DNA from: Frateuria edaphi
GTDB taxonomy: Bacteria > Pseudomonadota > Gammaproteobacteria > Xanthomonadales > Rhodanobacteraceae
NCBI RefSeq assembly: GCF_021117405.1
Contig: NZ_CP088251.1
Span: 1,240,001 to 1,304,000 of the forward strand
Direction of reading: 5' to 3'
Length of the DNA: 64,000 bases
Of this stretch, positions 1 to 10,072 are shown piece after piece (the first letter of the stretch is position 1; each line of letters starts with the position of its first letter). The notes under the pieces were generated by a model, which worked only from the letters and a program-made list of their open reading frames with translations, had not been told where the DNA came from and did no database searches. The translations under genes and the position numbers were made by a program.

Positions 1-517
1 GGCCGATCAGCGCGGCCAGGTCCTCGCCGAAGATCACCAGCAGCTCGCTGGAGCGGGTCTCGCGGAACCAGGTCCACAGGTTCTGCTCGCCGCGTGCCTT
101 GTTGACCTCCTGCATGCAGCCGCGCATGGAAATGCCTTCGGCGATCACGCCGAATACCAGCACGCCAAGTGCCAGCCAGGGCCACTTCAGCGGCTCGGGA
201 TGGCTGAGCTTGTGCACGCCCTCGTAGACCGAGAACACGCCGCCGACGCTGAACAGCAGGATCGCCACCAGGAACGACCAGAAATACAGCGCGCGCCCCC
301 AACCCAGCGGGTACTCGTCCGACGGCGGCCGCTTGGCCTGGCGCATGCCCAGCAGCAAAAGGCCCTGGTTGCCGCAATCGGCCAGCGAATGCACCGCCTC
401 GGCGAGCATCGCGCCCGAACCGGTCAGGAAGGCGGCGACGAGCTTGGCAATGAAGATGGCGAAGTTGGCGCCGAGCGCGAGGAAGATCGCCTTGAGCGAG
501 TTGGCGTGGCCGGACAT
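1..517 (-). CDS. Cation diffusion facilitator family transporter, C-terminus cut off by window edge
   Basis: Reading leftwards from an ATG at 517, the frame stays open to the window edge and gives at least 172 residues. The N-terminal part has hydrophobic segments typical of the CDF metal/proton antiporters, including an HSLAD motif near residue 44 that matches the metal-binding HxxxD of transmembrane helix 2. Family members export divalent cations such as zinc, iron or manganese from the cytoplasm. It clearly resembles the complete CDF protein at 31834-32799 (both have the MRQA..PP and ALYFWSF/ELYFWSF stretches), so the window holds two paralogues. The substrate cannot be read from the sequence. 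The C-terminal cytoplasmic domain lies outside the window. Confidence 0.85.
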   Translation of the reverse strand, partial: MSGHANSLKAIFLALGANFAIFIAKLVAAFLTGSGAMLAEAVHSLADCGNQGLLLLGMRQAKRPPSDEYPLGWGRALYFWSFLVAILLFSVGGVFSVYEGVHKLSHPEPLKWPWLALGVLVFGVIAEGISMRGCMQEVNKARGEQNLWTWFRETRSSELLVIFGEDLAALIG

Positions 518-593
518 GAAACCGTTTCCGTGGCAGATGAGCCGGCTAGTCTAGGGCAGCGCATGAAATTGCGCCGCGCGTTGACTGCTTTTC

Positions 594-665
594 GCAGGAG
601 CCCACTGTTGGGACGCTGCACTTGGGGCCCGGCGGAAAAAGCATCGCCCACGGGCGGGCTCCTGC
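594..665. repeat. Inverted repeat of the GCAGGAGC type
   Basis: GCAGGAGCCC at 594-603 is the exact reverse complement of GGGCTCCTGC at 656-665. The element lies between the CDF start and the 3' end of the Slp-like gene. It belongs to the dispersed GGAGCGC-type repeats seen elsewhere in this window. Confidence 0.6.
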
Positions 666-680
666 AAGACGTGCCCGCAT

Positions 681-1196
681 TCAGCGGATGCCGACGCCGA
701 CACCCACGCCGAAGTGCACGTTGTTCTTGCCCTTGTTCATCTCGTCCGCGGTCCACACGTGCGACTGGTTCACCTGCACCAGCGGAAACACGTAGTCAGC
801 CTGGCCGACCTTGCCGGCGCGGCTGCCGTTGAGCTGGCCGTTGACCGTGATCAGGCCGCCGGCCGGGTAATCGAGCGATTCCACGTAACCGGGCATCACC
901 GCGATGAACCGGCCGCTGCCGCTGTCGTTGGCCTGCGGCCGCTGCGACTTGTCCAGCGGGTAGGCGAGGACTTCCACCTCGCTGTGATCGGCCAGATTGG
1001 TGACGCCGACGATGCGCCCGCCCCAGATCACCTGTTGGCTGGCGAACTGCTCGGGCGATTGGGCGACCTGGAACGGCGCGGCGCTCACCGCGTTTGGCGA
1101 GGGTTTGTAGATCGGCGCGGGAGCGCAGGCGGCGAGCACCAGCAGCGTGGCGGGCACGAGCGAGCGGAACATGATCGAAGCGAGGCGGATGCGCAT
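681..1196 (-). CDS. Slp family outer-membrane lipoprotein
   Basis: A 171-residue protein with a lipoprotein signal peptide: a hydrophobic stretch followed by a lipobox ending LAAC at about residues 21-24, so the mature protein should be lipidated at that cysteine and sorted to the outer membrane. The mature domain has the Slp pattern (VIWGGRI near residue 56, then a run of short beta segments). The E. coli Slp lipoprotein is starvation/acid induced, but its exact role is not settled. The C-terminus ends in an unusual Val-Gly alternating stretch (HFGVGVGVGIR). The start at 1196 is preceded by AGGAG at a suitable distance; a second ATG lies eight codons in. Transcribed in the same direction as rlmJ upstream. 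Confidence 0.8.
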   Translation of the reverse strand: MRIRLASIMFRSLVPATLLVLAACAPAPIYKPSPNAVSAAPFQVAQSPEQFASQQVIWGGRIVGVTNLADHSEVEVLAYPLDKSQRPQANDSGSGRFIAVMPGYVESLDYPAGGLITVNGQLNGSRAGKVGQADYVFPLVQVNQSHVWTADEMNKGKNNVHFGVGVGVGIR

Positions 1197-1259
1197 GGCG
1201 GGCTCCTGACCTTGACGAGGAAAGGCGCGGCGGGGATGCCGCCGCGATCCGGAGCGAGC

Positions 1260-2180
1260 TTAGCGGCGACCGTGTGAACGCGGTAGCGGCGACGGTTGCG
1301 GCGCGGCGCCTTCTTCGAGCAGCCAGTCCAGGCGCCATTCGGCCGGGCGTTCCTGCGCCAGCAGCCGGGACAGCGCGCGCATCGGCTCGCGCAATGTGTC
1401 GTCCAGCTTCCACGGCGCGTTGAGGATCGCCATGCCCGAACCATTCAGCCGCAGCGGCGAGTCGTCCGGATGCACCAGGAGTTCGGCGCGAAGCACGCGG
1501 CGGGCGCCGCAATGGCCGAGCCAGCGCAGGAACGGTTGCACCTGGCTGCGCTGCTTGATCGGATACCACACGGCATAGATGCCGGTGGGCCAGCGCACCA
1601 GGGCGCCTTTGAGCGCCTGCTCGATCAACCGGTACTCGGCCTCCTGCGCCTCGTAGGGCGGGTCGATCAGCACCAGCCCGCGCTTTTCCTTTGGCGGAAG
1701 CAGCGCCTTGAGCGCCTCGTAACCGTCGCGCTGGTGCACGTGCATGCGCTTGTCGTGATGGAACAGCTCGCGCAGGCGCGAGGCTTCCTCCGGCTGCAGC
1801 TCGCACAACTGGGCGCTGTCGCTCTCGCGCATGGCCATGGCCGCCTGCAGCGGCGACCCGGGATAAAGCTTCAGGCCGTGCTCGTTGCCGGGCATCGCCA
1901 GCAGGCCGTCCAGCCAGTGCCGCAGCAGCGGCGGCAGCGTGCCGCCCGAGCTGGCATGGGGGCCCACGTCGGGAAACAGCAGCCGCCCCACGCCTTCGCG
2001 CCACTCGCCGGTCTTCTCCGCCTCCTTGCCCTCGAGCGCGTAGCAGCCGCTGCCCGCGTGCGTGTCGATCACGGCAAATGGCGTGGGCTTGGCTTTGAGC
2101 GCATCGATCAGCGCGGACAGCACGACGTGCTTCAAGACATCGGCGAAGTTGCCGGCGTGGTAGGCGTGGCGGTAGTTCAT
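1260..2180 (-). CDS. rlmJ: 23S rRNA (adenine(2030)-N6)-methyltransferase RlmJ
   Basis: RlmJ uses S-adenosylmethionine to methylate N6 of A2030 in 23S rRNA. The protein of 306 residues begins MNYRHAYHAGNFADVLKH, the hallmark N-terminus of the family, which fixes the start at 2180 although the frame is open 15 codons further upstream. The SAM site shows as DTHAGSG around residues 39-45 and the catalytic N6-adenine methyltransferase motif IV as IDPPYE around residue 170. It is slightly longer than E. coli RlmJ (280 residues) because of insertions and a basic Pro/Arg-rich tail. It is divergent from nothing: both neighbours read the same way, with about 50 bp to the EamA gene upstream. Confidence 0.93.
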   Translation of the reverse strand: MNYRHAYHAGNFADVLKHVVLSALIDALKAKPTPFAVIDTHAGSGCYALEGKEAEKTGEWREGVGRLLFPDVGPHASSGGTLPPLLRHWLDGLLAMPGNEHGLKLYPGSPLQAAMAMRESDSAQLCELQPEEASRLRELFHHDKRMHVHQRDGYEALKALLPPKEKRGLVLIDPPYEAQEAEYRLIEQALKGALVRWPTGIYAVWYPIKQRSQVQPFLRWLGHCGARRVLRAELLVHPDDSPLRLNGSGMAILNAPWKLDDTLREPMRALSRLLAQERPAEWRLDWLLEEGAAPQPSPLPRSHGRR

Positions 2181-2232
2181 CGGGGAAGTATAGAGGCCGG
2201 CGGCCCGGCTACCCGGTGGAAGCACGCACGCC

Positions 2233-3153
2233 CTAGTCGGTGGTGCTGTGCGACTCGCTCACGCCGAGCAGCTCCGGCTGGGCCGGTTCCTGGCGGCGGC
2301 TCAGCCACGGATGCACGAAAACCGCGGCCAGGATCACCGCCACCCCCAGGTAGAACGGCCAGGCCAGCTCGCGCTGCTCGCCCAGCAGCAGCACGGCCAG
2401 CACGATGGCGTAGACAGGCTCCAGGTTGGTCACCATCTGCGTGCCGAACGCGCTCAGGTGCCGCAGCGCCACCAATGCCAACGCGAAAGGCAACAGCGTG
2501 CAGCCGAAGGACAGCAACACCAGCAGGATGGCGTCATGCAGTCCAGGCAGGACGAAGGCGCTGTGCGGCAGCAGCGGCGCCAGCAGGCCCAGGAACAGCG
2601 TGCCCGTGCCCAGTTCCAGCCAGGTCACGGTGAGCGGATCGCCGTGCTCGACCAGCCGCTTGTTGCACGCGCTGAACAGCGCCACCAGCAGCGCCGAGGC
2701 GGTGCCGACGACCAGGCCCAACCGCATCGCGGTGGGTACGCCGCCGACCACCATCGCCACACCCGGCACCACCGCCACGCCGAGCAGCAGCTCGCGCGGG
2801 TCGAAACGGCGCCGTGCGATCCACGGTTCCACGAAAGCCAGGAACACCGGCCCCAGCGCGATGCAGGTGGCGCCGACCGATGCGTTGGAGAGCTTGATCG
2901 CCGCATAGAAAGTGAGCCAGTGCAGCGACACCAGCACCCCGATGCCCGCATAGGCCCAGCGCAGCCGCGCCGGCATCGCCCTGAGCCCGCGCCAGACGCG
3001 CGGCGTCATCATCAGCGCCACCGTCACCAGCAACATGCGCCACCAGACCAGCGCCGCTGCCGGCAGCGTGATCAGCTTGCCGAGGATCGCGGTGAAACCC
3101 CACAACACCACGCAGAAGTGGATCTGCAGGCGGGCCTTGCTGATGGCTTGCAT
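2233..3153 (-). CDS. DMT-superfamily permease (EamA family)
   Basis: A 306-residue integral membrane protein with about ten hydrophobic helices arranged as two tandem EamA repeats. The second repeat contains the typical ..NLEPVYAIVLAVLLLGE stretch near residue 240. EamA permeases of the inner membrane export or import amino acids, metabolites or drugs; nothing here fixes the substrate. The first residues (MQAISKARLQIHFCVVLWGFTAILGKLI) already enter helix 1, so the start at 3153 is plausible. The tail after the last helix is short and hydrophilic. Confidence 0.85.
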   Translation of the reverse strand: MQAISKARLQIHFCVVLWGFTAILGKLITLPAAALVWWRMLLVTVALMMTPRVWRGLRAMPARLRWAYAGIGVLVSLHWLTFYAAIKLSNASVGATCIALGPVFLAFVEPWIARRRFDPRELLLGVAVVPGVAMVVGGVPTAMRLGLVVGTASALLVALFSACNKRLVEHGDPLTVTWLELGTGTLFLGLLAPLLPHSAFVLPGLHDAILLVLLSFGCTLLPFALALVALRHLSAFGTQMVTNLEPVYAIVLAVLLLGEQRELAWPFYLGVAVILAAVFVHPWLSRRQEPAQPELLGVSESHSTTD

Positions 3154-3321
3154 GGGGAAGTCGCAGTGGGGGAGGCGCGCAATTGTAGGTGGATGGGGCG
3201 CGGGGAGGCGGGTTGCGGATATCCCCGAACCCCCGCCGGAGGGAAAGGATGTCGATACCCGGATGAGGATTCGGGCGGAGCGTGGTGCACGCGCGCCCGA
3301 GGCTCGCTCACCCGACGCGTA

Positions 3322-4236
3322 CTACTTCGCCTCGCGCGAAGGGATGCCGATGCTGCACAGGTCGATCTTCCCCGCCGGCACCGTGTAGAACGCATCGCGC
3401 CGGTTCCGCTTGGCCTCGATCAGTTTCGCGAACGTGGGGCTGTCGGTCCGCAGCACTTCGATCTTCGGTCGCTCGGCCCTGGACATGTCGGCCGCCAAGC
3501 GCATGGACTGGATCCTCACGCGCTGCGACGTGTCCGTATAGAACCCCATCGGCGCCGGCCCCCGGGGCATGGCCGAGAGCAGTTCCATGCCTTCGATCAC
3601 GCGTCCGGCGACCGCGAGATTGCGATCCAGCCCGCGCGGGGCCTGGCCGATGATGGCGTAGAGCGCGCTGCCGTTGCCCGTCTCGGGACCGACGTCGCGG
3701 GCGACGCCGACCGTCCCGTAGCAATGCGCGATCCATTCGCGCCCCGCAGCCGGATCGCGCGCCACGGGGAAGCCTTCGGAGAAACCCACCTGCGGCGCGT
3801 AGACGTCGCCGTCGGGCAGCGGCGTCCACTCGAGCTTCGCATCCATCGCGCGGGTGAATTCCGGCGGCAGCGTCTTCTTCGCCGTACCCAGCGGTTTGAT
3901 GTGCGCCTTGTCCTCGTCGTCCGCCGCCGGGTCGTCCCACTGGGTGACGAAGTTGTCCTGCACGCGCACGATCGCCAGCCCGTCGAAGTAGTGCTCGTGC
4001 ACCATCGTGCGGATGTTGGCCGCGTGCAGCGGGGTGAAGTCCGGCGCCAGCTCGATCAGCACGTGGCCGCCGGGCAGCTCCATGTCGATCAGGTTGGAGG
4101 GATCAGGCGTGCGCCACTCCTGCGGCCGGGACTGGGCCAGCAGTTCCTTCGTGGTGGGCGTGGGCTTGGCTTCGTCGGCCAGGGCGGGCAGGGCGAGGAG
4201 GCTGGCGAGCGTAAAGGCGAGAAGCGTACGGCGCAT
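3322..4236 (-). CDS. Periplasmic cyclophilin-type peptidyl-prolyl isomerase
   Basis: Cyclophilins catalyse cis-trans isomerisation of X-Pro bonds and help fold exported proteins. The 304-residue product starts at 4236 with a clear Sec signal ([20 protein letters not shown], then DEAKP), so it acts in the periplasm; the open frame extends 50 codons further but encodes non-signal sequence. The central part carries the isomerase pattern: an eight-stranded-barrel-like start ([20 protein letters not shown]), [11 protein letters not shown], and a late ..[25 protein letters not shown] segment. It is longer than E. coli PpiA because of insertions and a C-terminal extension of about 60 residues, a layout seen in Xanthomonadales. 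The porin gene upstream is divergent. Confidence 0.85.
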   Translation of the reverse strand: MRRTLLAFTLASLLALPALADEAKPTPTTKELLAQSRPQEWRTPDPSNLIDMELPGGHVLIELAPDFTPLHAANIRTMVHEHYFDGLAIVRVQDNFVTQWDDPAADDEDKAHIKPLGTAKKTLPPEFTRAMDAKLEWTPLPDGDVYAPQVGFSEGFPVARDPAAGREWIAHCYGTVGVARDVGPETGNGSALYAIIGQAPRGLDRNLAVAGRVIEGMELLSAMPRGPAPMGFYTDTSQRVRIQSMRLAADMSRAERPKIEVLRTDSPTFAKLIEAKRNRRDAFYTVPAGKIDLCSIGIPSREAK

Positions 4237-4472
4237 GCTTATGGTCCCCTGCAGGCATGGATGAGGTTCGAAGCTTATAGCGTCCGCGCCGGATGTGCGG
4301 GACGTCGGGTGTACGCGATCCGGCGGATGCGTGGGACAATGCGCGACTGTTCCGGCGCCTGTTTCGCTTTCGTCAATCGCATGCATTACCGATGGCGAAC
4401 GCCCAGTGGATTACCGGCTAACCAGCGCCCTGTTATTCCTGCGTCCAGGGCTTTCTTTCGATGGGAGCGATC

Positions 4473-5615
4473 ATGCGTCTACATATCCTGGCGGCGGCCG
4501 TCCTGGCCTGCGGACTGGCCCAGCCCGCGCTTGCGGGCGATTCGGACCAGTGGCCCACCAGCGTAGAACTGGGCAACGGCGTCAGCGCCGGCCTCAAGGG
4601 TCTCCTGCAGTACGACGTCAACCAGTTCACCGACGACCGCCTGCCCGACGGGACCGATCGGTTCGACGACGCGCACACTTGGCGCCGGCAGGAATTCAAT
4701 CTCTACATCGAGAAAAAGGGCGTCTTTACGGCCAACGCCGGCTATGACTTCCAGGCCAACAGCTGGGTCGACAATTACATCGGCGTGGAAACGAGTGCCG
4801 GTCGCTTCCGCCTCGGCCAGTTCAAGACGCCGGTGGGTTGGGAGGACGGCAACATCGCTACCGGCAACGTGACCTTCATGGAGCGCAGCCTGCCCGAGCA
4901 GGCGGTCTACGAGGGACGTCGTGTCGGCCTCGACTGGGTGTATCAGGGCATCCCGCACTGGCTGCTGCAGGCGGGGTTCTTTACCCGCCACGATCTCAAC
5001 GACGATGCCGCCGGCGAAACCTTCGCCGGACGCGTCGTCTACAACCCGGTGCAGGAACAGGGCGAGGTCGTGCACCTGGGCCTGTCCGCCTCGCGCGAAC
5101 TGCGCGACGACCGCACCGGCCGCGTCCGCGCGCGCCCCGAGGTGAACCTCACGCCAGTCCGCCTGGTCGATACCGGCACGCTCGAGGGCGTCGACCGGCT
5201 CGACCGCCAGGGCCTGGAAGCGGCGTGGATCCACGGTCCGATGCTGCTGCAGGGCGAGTACCTGGCGATGCAGGCGATCCGCCCCGGCCTGCGTGACTTC
5301 CAGTCCCGCGGCTACTACGTGTACGGGACCTGGGCGCTGACCGGCGAATCGCGCGGCTACAAGGCGGGCTCGATCGCCGGTCTCACGCCGGCCCATCCCT
5401 GGGGCGCGCTGGAACTGGCGCTGCGCTACGCCACGCTGGACCTCGACGACGGCGCGGTGACGGGCGGGCGCGAACACGACTGGACGCTGGGACTGAACTG
5501 GTACATCAACACCCACTTCAAGCTGCAGGCCAACGTCATCCGCGCGTTCAGCGACCGCGGCAATCTACCGCTGGACCCCACCATCTACGCGATGCGCGCC
5601 CAGCTCAACTTCTGA
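4473..5615 (+). CDS. Phosphate-selective (OprO/OprP-type) outer-membrane porin
   Basis: A 380-residue porin with a signal peptide ([21 protein letters not shown]) and a beta-barrel ending in the terminal phenylalanine (..RAQLNF) required for Bam-dependent assembly. The sequence [15 protein letters not shown] and the repeated short aromatic strands match the OprO/OprP family of polyanion porins. I chose ATG 4473 because GGGAG lies just upstream and the signal peptide then has normal length; an ATG four codons earlier is the alternative. Its last 51 bases overlap the convergent cysA 3' end. The neighbouring sulfate ABC operon suggests it could pass sulfate or other oxyanions rather than only phosphate; this is inference from position. 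Confidence 0.8.
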   Translation: MRLHILAAAVLACGLAQPALAGDSDQWPTSVELGNGVSAGLKGLLQYDVNQFTDDRLPDGTDRFDDAHTWRRQEFNLYIEKKGVFTANAGYDFQANSWVDNYIGVETSAGRFRLGQFKTPVGWEDGNIATGNVTFMERSLPEQAVYEGRRVGLDWVYQGIPHWLLQAGFFTRHDLNDDAAGETFAGRVVYNPVQEQGEVVHLGLSASRELRDDRTGRVRARPEVNLTPVRLVDTGTLEGVDRLDRQGLEAAWIHGPMLLQGEYLAMQAIRPGLRDFQSRGYYVYGTWALTGESRGYKAGSIAGLTPAHPWGALELALRYATLDLDDGAVTGGREHDWTLGLNWYINTHFKLQANVIRAFSDRGNLPLDPTIYAMRAQLNF

Positions 5616-6752
5616 ACGCTTGATCGGCAGGCGAACCGGCGGATTCACGACGCCGGCCCGCCAAAGCCAGCGGTCTTCGGCGACCGGTTTGTCCTCGCGG
5701 TCGAGCGGGAAGATCACCGCATGGCTGGGCGAGACGAACAGCTCCGCGCCCGCGTGCAGGCCCATCCGCGCCAGGTCTTCGCTGGCGACGTCGGCTTCCA
5801 GCGGCTGGTCCAGCGCGGCCACCTCCAGGTCCAGGTGCGCCACGCTGCCGGCAAGGTAGACGTGGCGCAGGCGCGCGCGCCACGCGCCGGCCATCGGCGT
5901 GGTCGACAGGGTCAGGTGTTCCGGTCGCACGTAGGCAATCGCCTGCGCATGCTCGCCGGCCCACGGCTCGTCGGCGAAGATCCAGCCTCCAGCGAGGAAG
6001 CGCTCGCCCTCGCGTCGCAAGGTCAACCGGTTGACCTTGCCGATGAACTCGCAGACGAATGGCGTGGCCGGTTGCTGGTAGATCTCCCGGGGCGTGCCGA
6101 CCTGCTCGATGCGCCCGCGATTCATCACCGCGATGCGATCGGCCAGCTCGAGCGCTTCCTCCTGGTCGTGCGTGACGAACACCGTGGTCAGGCCAAGCTC
6201 CTCGTGCAGCCGGCGCAGCCAGCGGCGCAGGGTCACCCGGACCTGGGCATCCAGCGCGCCGAACGGTTCGTCGAGCAGCAGCAGGTCAGGTTCCACGGCC
6301 AGTGCGCGGGCGAGTGCCACGCGCTGGCGCTGGCCACCGGACAGTTGCGACGGGAAGCGCTGGCCGAAACCGTCCAGCTGCACGCGCTTGAGCAACTGCT
6401 CGACGCGCGCGTCGATCTCGTGGCGCTTCGGGCGCGTGCGCCGCGACCGCACGCGCAGGCCGAAGGCCACGTTCTCGGCCACGGTCAGGTGGCGGAACAA
6501 CGCGTAGTGCTGGAACACCAGCCCGACGTTGCGGTCGCGTGGCGCGGCGGCCAGATAGTCCTTGCCATTGAAAGTCACCTGTCCGCTTTCCGGATAGTCC
6601 AGCCCGGCAAGGATGCGCAGCAGCGTCGTCTTGCCCGATCCCGAAGGACCGAGCAGTGCCAGGAACTCGCCCGGCGCGATGGACAGGCTGACGTCATTGA
6701 GCGCCGGGTAATCGGAGAAGCGGCGGTTGAGGCGGGTCAGTTCGAGGGTCAT
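5565..6752 (-). CDS. cysA: Sulfate/thiosulfate ABC transporter ATP-binding protein CysA
   Basis: CysA hydrolyses ATP on the cytoplasmic face to power sulfate or thiosulfate uptake through CysT-CysW. The 395-residue protein has Walker A GPSGSGKT at residues 35-42, the ABC signature [15 protein letters not shown] near 130, Walker [13 protein letters not shown] near 155 and the switch histidine in VTHDQEEA; a C-terminal TOBE-like regulatory region follows, containing YVRPEHLTL. It is the last gene of sbp-cysT-cysW-cysA, with 171 bp between it and cysW, a larger gap than elsewhere in the operon and filled by a dispersed repeat. Its 3' end overlaps the convergent porin gene by 51 bp. Confidence 0.93.
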   Translation of the reverse strand: MTLELTRLNRRFSDYPALNDVSLSIAPGEFLALLGPSGSGKTTLLRILAGLDYPESGQVTFNGKDYLAAAPRDRNVGLVFQHYALFRHLTVAENVAFGLRVRSRRTRPKRHEIDARVEQLLKRVQLDGFGQRFPSQLSGGQRQRVALARALAVEPDLLLLDEPFGALDAQVRVTLRRWLRRLHEELGLTTVFVTHDQEEALELADRIAVMNRGRIEQVGTPREIYQQPATPFVCEFIGKVNRLTLRREGERFLAGGWIFADEPWAGEHAQAIAYVRPEHLTLSTTPMAGAWRARLRHVYLAGSVAHLDLEVAALDQPLEADVASEDLARMGLHAGAELFVSPSHAVIFPLDREDKPVAEDRWLWRAGVVNPPVRLPIKRSEVELGAHRVDGGVQR

Positions 6753-6798
6753 GCGTCGTCTCCGGGAAAGGTCGTATGGCAGGCGTCGCGGGGTTTCC

Positions 6799-6895
6799 CG
6801 CAGGAGCGCCCTCGGGTGTGACCGGCGAGCCTGCGCTCGCGCCCAAGGGCGCTCGCATAACGGCGTGCGTAGGAGCGCACCTGTGTGAGACCGCC
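6799..6895. repeat. GGAGCGC-type dispersed repeats inside the cys operon
   Basis: Two related copies, CGCAGGAGCGCCCTCGGGTG near 6800 and GTAGGAGCGCACCTGTGTGAG near 6869, fill the cysW-cysA gap. The second matches the consensus seen at 41196-41282 and 56605-56634. Such repeats within an operon can stabilise the upstream message or attenuate the downstream gene; that role here is inference. Confidence 0.6.
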
Positions 6896-6923
6896 ATCTG
6901 CAATCGTGCGAAGGGTCATGACA

Positions 6924-7784
6924 TCACCGCCCACCGGGCGCATGCGAAGCGATCTCGTCGCCGTAGCGCCACTCCAGCACGGTCTTGATCGCCAGCGTCA
7001 GCAACGCCAGCAACGCCAGCAGCGAGGCCACGGCGAAGGCGCCAACGTAGTCGTACTCGTTGTAGCGCATCTCCACTTCGAGCGGGATCGTGGTGGTGAG
7101 GCCGCGAATGTGTCCGGACACCACCGACACCGCGCCGAATTCGCCCATCGCGCGTGCATTGCACAGCAGCACGCCATAGAGCAGTGCCCAGCGGATGTTC
7201 GGCAGCGTCACGCGGAAGAACATCTGCCAGCCGTTGGCCCCCAGCACCCGGGCAGCTTCCTCCTCCTCGTTGCCCTGCGCCTGCATCAGCGGGATCAGCT
7301 CGCGCGCCACGAATGGCAAGGTGATGAACATCGTGGCCAGCACCAGTCCGGGCACGGCGAAGATGATGCTCACGCCATGCGCCTCCAGCCATGGTCCGAA
7401 CCAGCCCTGCGCACCGAACAACAGCACGTAGACCAGGCCGGAGATCACCGGGGAGACCGAGAAGGGCAGGTCGATGAAAGCGCCGAGCAGCGCCTTGCCG
7501 GGAAACTCGAAGCGCGCCATCACCCATGCCGCGGCGATGCCGAACACCAGGTTCACCGGTACCGCGATCGCGGCCACGAGCACGGTCAGCCAGATCGCCG
7601 AACGTGCTTCGTCCTGGCGGATGGCACCGAAGTAGGCGCCGGCCCCCTGGCGGAACGCCTCGACAAACACTGCCGTCAGGGGCAGCAGCAGGAACACGAT
7701 CAGGAACGCCACCGCTGCGAGCGTGAGCAGGGCCCGCCCGAGCAGCCGCGGCCACCCGAAGGAACGCGAATGCCGCCGGCTCAT
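6924..7784 (-). CDS. cysW: Sulfate ABC transporter permease CysW
   Basis: A 286-residue inner-membrane permease that forms the channel with CysT. After a basic N-terminus ([20 protein letters not shown]) there are about six helices, with the EAA loop ([32 protein letters not shown] region, about residues 175-205) that docks on CysA. The start at 7784 is fixed by the ATGA overlap with the stop of cysT. The C-terminus ends in a short hydrophilic tail containing HAPGGR. The start chosen agrees with a normal first helix; longer open frame upstream is just the shadow of cysT. Confidence 0.92.
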   Translation of the reverse strand: MSRRHSRSFGWPRLLGRALLTLAAVAFLIVFLLLPLTAVFVEAFRQGAGAYFGAIRQDEARSAIWLTVLVAAIAVPVNLVFGIAAAWVMARFEFPGKALLGAFIDLPFSVSPVISGLVYVLLFGAQGWFGPWLEAHGVSIIFAVPGLVLATMFITLPFVARELIPLMQAQGNEEEEAARVLGANGWQMFFRVTLPNIRWALLYGVLLCNARAMGEFGAVSVVSGHIRGLTTTIPLEVEMRYNEYDYVGAFAVASLLALLALLTLAIKTVLEWRYGDEIASHAPGGR

Positions 7785-8605
7785 GGCGTGACCTCCGCCC
7801 AGCGATGGCTCCAGCGCTGCAGCAGCGTGATCACCAGCAGCAGCACGAAGGAAAATGCCAGCATCGCCACGCCCAGTGCCGCCGCCCCGGCGTAGTCGAA
7901 CTGTTCGAGACTCTGCACGATCAACAGGGGCGCGATCTCGGACTTCATCGGAATGTTGCCGGCGATGAAGATCACCGAGCCGTACTCGCCCACCGCACGG
8001 GCCAGCGCCAGCGCGAAGCCTGTCAGCAACGTGGGCACCAGCATCGGCAGGATCACCTTGACGAAGATCTGCCAGCGCCGCGCGCCCAGCGTCTCGGCCG
8101 CCTCCTCGACGTCGTGCTCGAGCGTCTCCAGCACCGGCTGCAGCGTGCGCACCACGAACGGGAACCCGACGAACACCATCGCCACCAGCACGCCCCACGG
8201 CGTGTAGGCGACCTTGATGCCGATCGCCGCCAGCCACTGTCCGATCCAGCCGTTGGGCGCGTACAGCGCGGTCAGTGCGATGCCCGCCACCGCCGTGGGC
8301 AGGGCGAAGGGCAGGTCGACCACCGCGTCGAAAAGGCGCCGGCCCGGGAAGCGGTAGCGCACCAGCACCCATGCGACCAGCAGGCCGACCACCACGTTGA
8401 TCGCCGCCGCCAGCGTGGCGCCGCCGAAGCTGAGCTTGAGCGCGGACAGCGTGCGCGGCACCCGCAGCAGCTCGATCAGGCCACCCAGCCCCAGCCCGGA
8501 GGCCTTCCAGGCCAGCGCCGCCAGCGGCAGCAGCACGATCAGGCCGAGATAGGTGAGCGAATAGCCAAGGCTCAGGTTGAAGCCGGGAAGGATGCGCCGT
8601 TTCAT
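7781..8605 (-). CDS. cysT: Sulfate ABC transporter permease CysT (CysU)
   Basis: The partner permease of CysW, 274 residues, about six membrane helices. The N-terminus [23 protein letters not shown] is typical for CysT. The EAA-type loop appears at [23 protein letters not shown] around residues 165-187. The ATG at 8605 comes one base after the stop of sbp and the gene overlaps cysW by ATGA, so the three are translationally coupled. The frame is open for a further 26 codons upstream, but those overlap the sbp coding sequence. Confidence 0.93.
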   Translation of the reverse strand: MKRRILPGFNLSLGYSLTYLGLIVLLPLAALAWKASGLGLGGLIELLRVPRTLSALKLSFGGATLAAAINVVVGLLVAWVLVRYRFPGRRLFDAVVDLPFALPTAVAGIALTALYAPNGWIGQWLAAIGIKVAYTPWGVLVAMVFVGFPFVVRTLQPVLETLEHDVEEAAETLGARRWQIFVKVILPMLVPTLLTGFALALARAVGEYGSVIFIAGNIPMKSEIAPLLIVQSLEQFDYAGAAALGVAMLAFSFVLLLVITLLQRWSHRWAEVTP

Positions 8606-8606
8606 G

Positions 8607-9605
8607 TCAGCTCCCCGGACCGATCTGGTCGAAGATCGCGCCGTCGGCGAAGAACTTCGCGTGCGCCTGGCGCCAGTCGCCAAACGTGTCCTTCAGCGTG
8701 AACAGCTGCACCTTCGGGAACTGCCGCGCGAATTGCGCCATCACCTGCGGCGAGCGCGGGCGGTAATAGTGCTTCGCGGCGATGGCCTGGCCCTGCGGCG
8801 AATACAGGAATTTGAGGTAGGCCTCGGCCACCGCGCGCGTGCCGTGCTTGTCCACGTTGCGGTCGACCACGGCTACTGTGGGCTCGGCCAGGATGCTTAC
8901 GGACGGCACCACGATCTCCACGTCGGCCCCGCCCATCTCCTGCTTGGCCAGCATGGCCTCGTTCTCCCACGCCAGCAGCACGTCGCCGATGCCGCGCTGG
9001 ACGAAGGTGTTGGTGGCGCCGCGCGCGCCGGTGTCCAGCACCGGCACGTGCTTGAACAACTCGTGCACGAAGGCCTTGGCCTTGGCCTCGTTGCCGCCGG
9101 GCTGCTTCAAGGCATAGCCCCAGGCGGCCAGGAAATTCCAGCGCGCGCCCCCGGAGGTCTTGGGATTGGGCGTAATGACCTGCACGCCCGGACGGATGAG
9201 GTCGGACCAGTCGCGGATCTTCTTCGGGTTGCCCTTGCGCACCAGGAACACGATGGTCGAGGTGTAGGGCGCGCTGTTGTCCGGCAAGCGCTGCTGCCAG
9301 TTCGCGGGAATCAGGCCGCGGTCGGCCAGCACGTCGACGTCGTGGGCCAATGCCAGCGTCACCACGTCCGCCGGCAATCCGTCGACCACGGCCCGCGCCT
9401 GCTTGCCCGACCCGCCGTGGGACATGCGGATGGTCACGTTGTCGCCGTGCTGCGCTTTCCACTGCGCAGCAAAGGCGGCGTTGGCATCACGGTAGAGCTC
9501 GCGCGTGGGGTCGTAGGATGCGTTGAGCATCGTCACGGTCTTCGCCGCGACGGTGCCCGCGGCCAATGCGCCGAGCACGGCGCAGATCGCAATCAACTTC
9601 TTCAT
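8607..9605 (-). CDS. sbp: Periplasmic sulfate-binding protein
   Basis: A 332-residue periplasmic ligand-binding protein that delivers sulfate to CysTWA. It has a signal peptide ([22 protein letters not shown]) and the family signatures [14 protein letters not shown] near residue 28 and [14 protein letters not shown] near 165; the [25 protein letters not shown] stretch contains residues of the anion-binding pocket. The ATG at 9605 is the only start that gives a clean signal sequence. First gene of the transport operon; a possible small ORF and a hairpin lie just upstream (9674-9890). Confidence 0.93.
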   Translation of the reverse strand: MKKLIAICAVLGALAAGTVAAKTVTMLNASYDPTRELYRDANAAFAAQWKAQHGDNVTIRMSHGGSGKQARAVVDGLPADVVTLALAHDVDVLADRGLIPANWQQRLPDNSAPYTSTIVFLVRKGNPKKIRDWSDLIRPGVQVITPNPKTSGGARWNFLAAWGYALKQPGGNEAKAKAFVHELFKHVPVLDTGARGATNTFVQRGIGDVLLAWENEAMLAKQEMGGADVEIVVPSVSILAEPTVAVVDRNVDKHGTRAVAEAYLKFLYSPQGQAIAAKHYYRPRSPQVMAQFARQFPKVQLFTLKDTFGDWRQAHAKFFADGAIFDQIGPGS

Positions 9606-9673
9606 GGAGTCTCCCTGGCAAACGACAGCTATGGATGCACGCGGTGTCCTCGCCGCAGGCGCAGACACCCATT

Positions 9674-9691
9674 CCTGCGGCGGGCCGCAGG
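9674..9691 (-). promoter_or_regulatory. Hairpin in the sbp leader
   Basis: CCTGCGG at 9674-9680 pairs with CCGCAGG at 9685-9691 around a four-base loop. It lies in the transcribed leader between the putative small ORF and sbp. No T-run follows on the minus strand, so it is not an obvious intrinsic terminator. Confidence 0.35.
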
Positions 9692-9734
9692 CTGGCGTGA
9701 CGGGTTGTTTTCCCTCGGGAGCGGTTACGCCGGA

Positions 9735-9890
9735 TCAGGCCGGCGCAAAGCCGCGATGGCGGGAGCTGTCCCAGTCATCGAACGCTTCCCGCGGGAAGCG
9801 CCGGCGAGCGCCTGGACGACGGGCCCTTGCAGCGGCGGGGGAGTCGGACCGGCGCTGGGGAGCGGTGTGGATGTCGAGTGCGTCGTGCAT
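9735..9890 (-). CDS. Possible 51-residue leader ORF upstream of sbp
   Basis: An ATG at 9890 is preceded by GAGGTGGAAACC, a good ribosome-binding site, and opens a 51-codon frame ending in TGA at 9735. The product is soluble, very rich in Arg and Ala (ARARRPGARRRFPREAFDDW in the middle) and ends RHRGFAPA. I recognise no family. It sits 130 bp upstream of sbp in the same direction, so it could be a leader peptide of the sulfate operon or an independent small protein. Support is the ribosome-binding site and position only; it could be chance in GC-rich DNA. Confidence 0.4.
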   Translation of the reverse strand: MHDALDIHTAPQRRSDSPAAARARRPGARRRFPREAFDDWDSSRHRGFAPA

Positions 9891-10072
9891 GGTTTCCACC
9901 TCGGGGATCGGCGTACTCGAGGCGAACTGCAACACAGCTCCCGTTAAGCATCCGCTAGGCATTCGTGGCATTCCGCGTAGAAAATTCCGTCCACTTTTCA
10001 ATAACAAACGCGGGATTTTCCGGCCGAGCGCGAAGGGAAGGGAGGCACGAAAGGAGCCTCCGGAGCTGGGTC

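Noticed and set aside
2248-4566. 772-codon open frame on the plus strand
   Set aside because: Runs antisense through the EamA and cyclophilin genes and has shadow composition.
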